A stretch of 64,000 bases of DNA from Paraplanobispora siamensis (GTDB lineage: Bacteria > Actinomycetota > Actinomycetes > Streptosporangiales > Streptosporangiaceae), in assembly GCF_016863175.1 (NCBI RefSeq), contig NZ_BOOJ01000046.1, positions 1 through 64,000 of the forward strand. Direction: 5' to 3'. Of this stretch, positions 58,967 through 64,000 are shown in pieces; positions within the stretch are counted from its first letter, which is position 1, and the number at the start of each line of letters is the position of its first letter. The notes below the pieces were generated by a model that saw only the letters and a list, made by a program, of their open reading frames with translations, was not told where the DNA came from and did no database searches. A program made the position numbers and the translations under genes.

Positions 58967-60496
58967 ATGGCCGTCACCGCATCCGGCGAGCCGTCCGGGT
59001 CCGAGCCGGAAGTCCGTACGGCGGCCGGCGTCCTCCGGGGCGGCAGGGAGGCGGGCCTGGCGGTCTTCCGCGGCGTCCCGTTCGCCGAGCCGCCGGTCGG
59101 CGCCCTCCGTTTCGCCGCGCCGCGGCCGGTGCGCGGCTGGGACGGTGTGCGCCCGGCGCTCGCGTACGGCCCGCCGCCCCCGCAGTCCGGCGTGCTCGGG
59201 ATGTCCCGGGACATCCCCGGTGACGACTGGCTGACGGTCAACGTCTGGACACCGGAACCGGACCCGGCGGCGGGGTTCCCGGTGATGGTGTGGATCCCCG
59301 GCGGCGGTTACGCCATGGGCGACTCCAGCCTGCCGGAATACGACGCCGGGCACCTGGCCGGGAGCGGGGCCGTGGTGGTGACCCTCAACTACCGTCTCGG
59401 TGTCGAGGGTTTCGCGCAGATCGACGGAGCCCCGGCCAACCGGGGGCTGCTCGACCAGGTCGCGGCCCTGCGGTGGGTGCGGGACAACATCCGGGTGTTC
59501 GGCGGCGACCCGGACCGGGTCACGGTCTTCGGGCAGTCGGCGGGCGGCGGATCGGTCGCCGCGCTGCTCGCCATGCCGCGCGCCGCCGGGCTCTTCCGCC
59601 GGGCGATCGCGCAGAGCGTGCCGGGGACGTTCTTCTCTCCCGGACTGGCCGCCGACATCGCCGCGGCCTTCGCCGCCGAGCTGGGGGTACGGCCCACGGT
59701 GTCCGGCCTGTCGGCGGTGGCCCCGGCCCGGCTGCCCGCCGCGGGTGACGCGATCTTCGCCAAGGCGGCCCAGTGGCGCGAGCGCTGGGGGCAGATCGCA
59801 CTCCGGCCGATCCCGTTCGCACCGGTCGTCGACGGCGACGTCCTGCCGGCGACCCCTTGGCGGGCGCTGGCCGACGGCGCCGCCCGGGACGTCGGACTCC
59901 TCGTCGGGCACGCCCGTGACGAGCACCGGTTGTTCAGCCTGATCGACGGCGTGCTCGGCCAGGTCACGCACGAGCAGACCGAGACCGCTCTGCACCTGCT
60001 CGCCCCCGGCCCGGACGGTGCGCGCCGGTACCGGGAGGCGTTCCCGGCCGCGACCGACGAGGAGCTGTACGAACTGGTCAACGCGGACTGGTTGTTCCGC
60101 ATGCCGAGCCTCCACCTCGCCGACGCGCAGATCGCCGGCGGCGGCCGGGCCCACCTCTACGAACTGACCTGGCCCGCCCCGGGATCGGGCGGTGGCCTCG
60201 GCGCCTGCCACGGCCTGGACGTGCCGCTCGTCTTCGGCAACCTCGCCAGCGGCCAGCCCGCCATGCTGATCGGTGACCCGCCCTCCCCGGCGGCCGAGGA
60301 GCTGTCGGCGCGGATGCGCGGGGCATGGACGGCGTTCGCCGCTCACGGCGACCCGGGCTGGCCCCCGTACGACGCCGACAGTCGTCTCACACAGCTCCTC
60401 GACACGCCGCCGACGGTCACCGCCTACCCGGAGGAGACTTCGCGGCTGCTGTGGCAGGACCACACCTTCCCGGCGCTCCCGCTGCTCGCGCACTGA
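58967..60496 (+). CDS. type-B carboxylesterase (alpha/beta hydrolase)
   Basis: A 509-residue carboxylesterase/para-nitrobenzyl esterase. Nucleophile elbow GQSAGGGS, oxyanion segment IPGGGYAMG, early motif FRGVPFAEPPVG, and the His in ACHGLDVPLVFG are visible; the acidic member is probably in HARDEHRLF. No signal peptide, so cytoplasmic. The ATG at 58967 follows GAGAGGAG. The preceding gap 58806-58966 has no recognisable gene. The gene lies within the segment bounded by the inverted repeats. Confidence 0.9.
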   Translation: MAVTASGEPSGSEPEVRTAAGVLRGGREAGLAVFRGVPFAEPPVGALRFAAPRPVRGWDGVRPALAYGPPPPQSGVLGMSRDIPGDDWLTVNVWTPEPDPAAGFPVMVWIPGGGYAMGDSSLPEYDAGHLAGSGAVVVTLNYRLGVEGFAQIDGAPANRGLLDQVAALRWVRDNIRVFGGDPDRVTVFGQSAGGGSVAALLAMPRAAGLFRRAIAQSVPGTFFSPGLAADIAAAFAAELGVRPTVSGLSAVAPARLPAAGDAIFAKAAQWRERWGQIALRPIPFAPVVDGDVLPATPWRALADGAARDVGLLVGHARDEHRLFSLIDGVLGQVTHEQTETALHLLAPGPDGARRYREAFPAATDEELYELVNADWLFRMPSLHLADAQIAGGGRAHLYELTWPAPGSGGGLGACHGLDVPLVFGNLASGQPAMLIGDPPSPAAEELSARMRGAWTAFAAHGDPGWPPYDADSRLTQLLDTPPTVTAYPEETSRLLWQDHTFPALPLLAH

Positions 60497-60634
60497 AAAG
60501 ATCACGACTCCCGCAGGCTCCGGACCCGCGATCGCCGATCCGAGGATTGGGGTAGGCGTCATCGCTCGCACATCGGATTTCGGCCTTCCACACGAATTCG
60601 TGCCCGTCGACGTGCAGCTTCCGCAGTCTCGTTC

Positions 60635-61030
60635 TCACTCCACCGGTCCCGGTCTCACACCGAAGGGGTTGTCGATGACATACCGCCAGTGCCCATCATG
60701 CCCGCGCCGGGCGACGTCGGTGGCGGTGCCCTCGATGCGCACGGGGAGGCCGTCGGGGTCCGTGCCGTCGATGACCCAGTCGACGATCAGCAGGGCGATG
60801 TCGCCGGTGGTGTAGACGTGCCGCGGCCGGACGGTGATCGGCAGTCCGAGGCTCAGGAATCGTTCGTTGGCGGCGTGGGCCTGCTGCCCGGTCAGCGGTG
60901 AGCCCGGTTCCGGGACGAACACCGCTCCGTTCTCGTAGACCTCCGCCACCGCCTTCGCGTCACCGGTGTTGAAGCGTTCGGCGAACACCGCGGGCACGTC
61001 CTCGGGACGTTCGGCAAGCTGCCGCATCAT
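60635..61030 (-). CDS. NTF2/SnoaL-like protein
   Basis: A 131-residue small alpha+beta barrel protein of the SnoaL/DUF4440 type. FAERFNTGDAKAVAEVYEN and the later WRYVIDNPFGVRP match the family ends. Such proteins are ketosteroid-isomerase-like enzymes or detoxification partners. It is divergent from an HxlR regulator 62 bases away, so it is probably that regulator's target. Tandem ATGs at 61030/61027 behind GGAAGGA. Confidence 0.83.
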   Translation of the reverse strand: MMRQLAERPEDVPAVFAERFNTGDAKAVAEVYENGAVFVPEPGSPLTGQQAHAANERFLSLGLPITVRPRHVYTTGDIALLIVDWVIDGTDPDGLPVRIEGTATDVARRGHDGHWRYVIDNPFGVRPGPVE

Positions 61031-61092
61031 CGATGCATGTCCTTCCGGCAGGTAGAAATCAGTCAGACGCGGCAACGCTAGGAGGCGCTCTC

Positions 61093-61479
61093 GTGACTCA
61101 CCAAACGGTTGGTTACCCGGCCCGGCCGGGCCTGCCCGACGACCCTCGGGCGAACGTCGCCGAACCGACCCCCTCCTGCCCGGTGGAGATCGCCCTCGCG
61201 GCCCTGCACGGCCGCTGGACGACCCTGGTGATCCGCGAATTCCTGCGAGGCGACCGTACTTTCACCGAACTCCGCCAGGCCCTGCCCGCCCTGTCGGACA
61301 AGGTCCTGTCCGATCGGCTGGCGCACCTGACGGAGGCCGGTGTGCTCGAGCGCCGCCGTCAGCCCGGCTGGCCGCCCCGGGTCCACTACGCGCTCACCCC
61401 GCACGGGCGCCGTCTCGGCCCCGTCCTGCAAGCCCTGTGGGACTGGGGCGTACAGCACCGGCCACCGGTCACCGGGTGA
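61093..61479 (+). CDS. HxlR-family transcriptional regulator
   Basis: A 128-residue winged-helix protein. The HxlR core runs from SCPVEIALAALHGRWTTLVI (with the conserved Cys and the GRW motif) through LPALSDKVLSDRLAHLTEAG to YALTPHGRRLGPVL. These regulators often sense aldehydes or oxidants through the cysteine. GTG start at 61093 with GGAGG seven bases upstream. It is divergent from the SnoaL-like gene. Confidence 0.9.
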   Translation: MTHQTVGYPARPGLPDDPRANVAEPTPSCPVEIALAALHGRWTTLVIREFLRGDRTFTELRQALPALSDKVLSDRLAHLTEAGVLERRRQPGWPPRVHYALTPHGRRLGPVLQALWDWGVQHRPPVTG

Positions 61480-61568
61480 CCGGAACGCTCGGCCAGCGTT
61501 GCCGACCGGCCTGGTCGGCTCCTCGGCCCGATGGAAATCGAGGTCGTGGCCTCCACCGTGACGGTGTT

Positions 61569-61684
61569 CCTCGACGCCCTTCGCCGAGTGTGCCCTGGCG
61601 GCTCGGGCGGGCTCGTCTGCGGTACGGCGCAGCCCGGGTGGGCAGCAGCCGCTCTGCCGGGGACGTGCCTCACGGGTGGGCGAC
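61569..61684 (-). repeat. dispersed ~115-bp element, copy B (inverted)
   Basis: The reverse complement of this stretch matches copy A at 58066-58180. It lies in the 61480-61741 gap, which contains no gene. Confidence 0.8.
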
Positions 61685-61741
61685 ACCAGGCTCACCGTGC
61701 GTGAAGATCGTTGAGTTTGTGAGGCGGGTGGTGGACTGAGG

Positions 61742-62587
61742 ATGGTGCCCGTCGTTGACGCCCGGGGCGGGGCGTGGTGGAGTGCCCCGGTGGCCGATAC
61801 CGTCGACACCGCTGATACCGCCCATGCTGCCGACACCGCAGACATCCCGGCGCGGGAGGAGTTCTCCGCTCTCCTCTCGCGTGTCGATGCCGACCCGGCC
61901 GTCATCGGGATGATCCTGAGCGGGTCCCGGGCGCGGCAGGGTATGGCGACGCGGCATTCCGACTATGACGTCTACCTGGTCACCGCCGACGGCGGGCCGG
62001 TCGGTGAAGAGCGCCGCGACGTGCTGCTGGATGTCGTGACCATGTCCCTGGAGGAGTTCCGCGTCCACGCGATGCCGGGATCGGGATCGGAGTGGAACAG
62101 ATACTCCTTCGTCCATGCCCGCGTCCTGAAAGACCGGCCTGACGGTCTCATCGGCGAACTCGTCTCCGCCAAGGCGACGCTGTCGGCCCACGAGGCCGGC
62201 CGGACGGCCGCGGCCGCCCTGGACGCCTTCGTCAACGGCGTCTACCGCTGGCTGAAGAACCACCGCGACGGGCGTGCCACCGAAGCCCGCCTGGACGCGG
62301 CGGAGAGCATTCCTCCGCTGCTGAGCTGTGTCTTCGCCCTCTGCGGCCGGGTCCGGCCGTACAACAGATATCTCGCCTGGGAACTGCGGAACCATCCCCT
62401 CGGGCCGCCCGCCTGGCATCACGAACGGCTGCTGCCGCTCCTGGAGGGCGTCCTGTCGCACGCCGATCCGCAGGACGCCCGCCGGCTCTTCCTGGATGTG
62501 GAACCGCTCGCACGCGCCGCCGGTCACGGTCCCGTCCTGGACGCCTGGGGTGACGACCTTCTTCTCCTTCGGAGAGAGCCCGGCTGA
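61742..62587 (+). CDS. nucleotidyltransferase-fold protein
   Basis: A 281-residue protein with a Pol-beta-like NTase core: GSRARQG, then SDYDVYLV supplying the GSx11DxD metal site, and a third Asp candidate in LLDVVTMS. The helical C-terminal half resembles aminoglycoside/lincosamide nucleotidyltransferases, but its substrate is unknown. The first 35 residues include a Thr/Asp repeat (DTVDTADTAHAADTADI) encoded by GATACCG/GACACCG microrepeats. No strong ribosome-binding site precedes the ATG at 61742, so translation may begin elsewhere or leaderlessly. Confidence 0.72.
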   Translation: MVPVVDARGGAWWSAPVADTVDTADTAHAADTADIPAREEFSALLSRVDADPAVIGMILSGSRARQGMATRHSDYDVYLVTADGGPVGEERRDVLLDVVTMSLEEFRVHAMPGSGSEWNRYSFVHARVLKDRPDGLIGELVSAKATLSAHEAGRTAAAALDAFVNGVYRWLKNHRDGRATEARLDAAESIPPLLSCVFALCGRVRPYNRYLAWELRNHPLGPPAWHHERLLPLLEGVLSHADPQDARRLFLDVEPLARAAGHGPVLDAWGDDLLLLRREPG

Positions 62588-62623
62588 GCAGGGAGATCCC
62601 CGCAGACGGCCGGGAAGACGCCT

Positions 62624-62658
62624 GCGCCGCAGCGGCGGAGGTTCCGTCGCTGCGGCGC
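62624..62658. terminator. hairpin between convergent genes
   Basis: GCGCCGCAGCG (62624-62634) and CGCTGCGGCGC (62648-62658) are perfect arms with a 13-base loop, between the nucleotidyltransferase gene and the calcium-repeat gene. Confidence 0.8.
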
Positions 62659-62704
62659 GGGTCTTGCGCATATGCGGTTGTGTCGGGAGCAGTCCTCGGG
62701 CGGG

Positions 62705-63523
62705 TCACTCCACGCCGGCGCGTTCGGTCAGCTCGCAGTTGATCCTGCTGTCCAGCGCACGGTCGTCGACGACGATGGTGTCGGCCGTGCCGGGGGCGCC
62801 GAGTCCGCTGTCGCAGTCGATCTGGGTCTCGGTGTTCCCGTCGTTGGCGAAGATCTTGTCATTGGCGGCGCCGCCCCGCATGGTGTCGCGGGCGCCGAGG
62901 CCCTTGATCTGGTTCGCCGCGAGGTCGCCGATCAGCGTGTCGCTGAAGCTGGTGCCGGTCACGTCCTCGACCTGCACGAAGTCCGCGTCGTTCTTGGCGG
63001 GACGCCCGTCGTTGGCGCCCAGGCCCAGGGTCACGTTGACCGCCTCGCCCATGCCCCGGTAGTCCGCGTGGTCCCGGGCGCCGGCGTCGCCGATCACCCG
63101 GAGCGTGCTGAGGCCGGAGTCGGCGTAGCTGAGCGCGAAGGTGTCGTCGCCGGAGCCGCCGCGGATCTCGCCGTTGAAGGTGCGCTGGACGGCGGCGCGG
63201 TCGTTGCCGGCCCCCAGGTTGAAGCGGATCTCGGTGACCGCGCTGCAGCGCGCCTGGGTCGAGTCGACGAACGTGGTGCAGCCGGCGCCGGGGGTGAGGG
63301 TCACCGAGTCGTCGACCACCACCACGCCGCCGGCCTCCTTGTTCAGCCGCAGCTGGTTGGCGTTGTCGGAGCCGGTGTAGACGAGCACGGTCCTGCCGCT
63401 CTCCACCTTGATCTCGACGGCGGAGTTGACGGCGGCCTGGCTCGGAGTGGCCAGCAGGCCCGCGCCCGCGGTGGAGGCGGCGGCCAGCAGCGCCAGGCGG
63501 GCCAGGTTCTTACGGATACGCAT
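62705..63523 (-). CDS. secreted calcium-binding-repeat (hemolysin-type) protein
   Basis: A 272-residue precursor. The signal peptide MRIRKNLARLALLAAASTAG ends near PSQA. The mature part contains RTX-like nonapeptide segments (LGAGNDR, GGSGDDTF, GLGARDT, GGAANDKI) that fold as a calcium beta-roll. Four cysteines suggest disulfides (GCTTF, ARCSA, DCDSG, NCELT). No enzymatic domain. Probably a surface or matrix protein. GAGGAAAG precedes the ATG at 63523. Confidence 0.83.
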   Translation of the reverse strand: MRIRKNLARLALLAAASTAGAGLLATPSQAAVNSAVEIKVESGRTVLVYTGSDNANQLRLNKEAGGVVVVDDSVTLTPGAGCTTFVDSTQARCSAVTEIRFNLGAGNDRAAVQRTFNGEIRGGSGDDTFALSYADSGLSTLRVIGDAGARDHADYRGMGEAVNVTLGLGANDGRPAKNDADFVQVEDVTGTSFSDTLIGDLAANQIKGLGARDTMRGGAANDKIFANDGNTETQIDCDSGLGAPGTADTIVVDDRALDSRINCELTERAGVE

Positions 63524-63698
63524 TGTTCTTTCCTCGGGTTGGGTTGGTCTGCGTTCAGGGACCATGACGCTCCATCGGAACGCATCATTCCGTTACCTGT
63601 CGAAAGACACACAAGCGAGCGGAACCGGATCCGGCTCCGCCGCGTCCGGCCGCCGCGGCCAGGCGGGAATGTCGGCACGGGTGGTTAACGTCCCCCCT

Positions 63699-64000
63699 GT
63701 GGATCAGTGGGACGAGATCAGGAATCTCATCGAGAGACGGCATGCCGACCGGCTCGCCGAACGGGTCAAGGGGCTGGACGACGAGGCCCGCAGGGAGGTC
63801 GCGGCCCGGCTGCCGGAGCTGCTGAAGGAACTGCGGGGCCGGTTCGAACGGTGGGACGACGGCCTGGTCGGTTACGCGGCCGTGCTGCGGGTGGCGGGCG
63901 CCGCGGTCCTCGGCGGCGCGGCGGCCGTGGCGTCCTGGCTGTACCGGCGTGAGTTCGCGCCGCAGTGGGCCGGCCCGGACAACGACGTGGACCTCGTCCT
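63699..64000 (+). CDS. DUF6493-like protein, N-terminal part only (cut by window end)
   Basis: An open frame of 100 codons running off the window. It starts with GTG in CCCCCCTGTGGATCAG and encodes MDQWDEIRNLIERRHADRLA, then KGLDDEARREVAARLPELL and RVAGAAVLGGAAAVASWLYR. The pattern fits the N-terminus of large actinobacterial DUF6493 proteins (my recollection, not verified) and matches the short protein at 16757-17209. Function unknown. The gap 63524-63698 shows nothing distinctive. Confidence 0.65.
   Translation, partial: MDQWDEIRNLIERRHADRLAERVKGLDDEARREVAARLPELLKELRGRFERWDDGLVGYAAVLRVAGAAVLGGAAAVASWLYRREFAPQWAGPDNDVDLV

Overview
This is about 64 kb of chromosome from a high-GC filamentous actinomycete. 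The codon use, the GTG starts, the leaderless-looking promoters and the gene content (SufR-led suf operon with SufU, acVLRF1, MocR/YczE pair, phenolic-lipid type III PKS) all fit an actinobacterium. My guess is the Streptosporangiaceae, but no marker here proves the family. I see no rRNA, tRNA, CRISPR array, prophage or complete insertion sequence.

Layout. 1-6.2 kb: a 15-bp tandem repeat, a GntR-type regulator, an EamA exporter, an ABC-2 exporter pair, a two-domain VOC protein and a Bcr/CflA-type MFS pump. 6.2-13.0 kb: the iron-sulfur assembly operon sufR-sufB-sufD-Rieske ferredoxin-sufC-sufS-sufU-sufT. It is preceded by an iron-box-like palindrome and by a match to the mycobacterial SufR operator, and closed by a hairpin. 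13.0-16.7 kb: a DEAD-box helicase with an RGG-like repetitive tail, then hisE-hisG. 16.7-20.9 kb: a short DUF6493-like protein and an ABC exporter with a DesK/DesR-like two-component pair. 20.9-25.0 kb (minus strand): a siderophore-interacting flavoprotein behind an iron box, a putatively Tat-exported lipoprotein PLP enzyme, a small membrane protein and a degenerate EAL/CBS protein. 25.1-33.8 kb: acVLRF1 ribosome-rescue hydrolase, an ABC-F protein with an attenuator-like leader, a small HTH protein, an enoyl-CoA hydratase, an ABC exporter, a sulfotransferase, an LD-carboxypeptidase and an unknown protein.

34.0-44.0 kb is the most unusual block. It holds an Hsp70-type ATPase whose substrate-binding domain is replaced by a low-complexity linker and a novel C-terminal half. 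With it are two dynamin-like GTPases, an acidic disordered protein translationally coupled to one of them, an ECF-type sigma factor, a membrane-anchored lipoprotein carrying a GrpE head domain, and a small protein made of DxDGDG calcium-loop-like repeats. The genes look like parts of one membrane-associated chaperone/GTPase system.

44.1-57.9 kb: a GH15 glycosidase, a YczE/MocR pair, a TRIC-family channel, an acyl-CoA synthetase, two secreted proteins, a phenolic-lipid cluster (type III PKS, ICMT-family methyltransferase, flavoprotein, divergent UbiA prenyltransferase) and RtcB. 58-64 kb is more accessory: a truncated secreted-domain gene, a carboxylesterase, a SnoaL-like protein and a divergent HxlR regulator. 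These lie between two inverted copies of a dispersed ~115-bp element. After them come a nucleotidyltransferase, a secreted calcium-repeat protein and the start of a DUF6493-like gene cut by the window end.

A theme runs through the window. Short perfect or near-perfect tandem duplications sit on the edges of genes and copy either the ribosome-binding site with its start codon (sufS, histidine kinase) or the last codons with the stop codon (histidine kinase, ABC exporter, MocR gene). Regulation visible in sequence includes two iron boxes, the SufR site, a MocR-type direct repeat, a candidate response-regulator palindrome and many intrinsic hairpin terminators.
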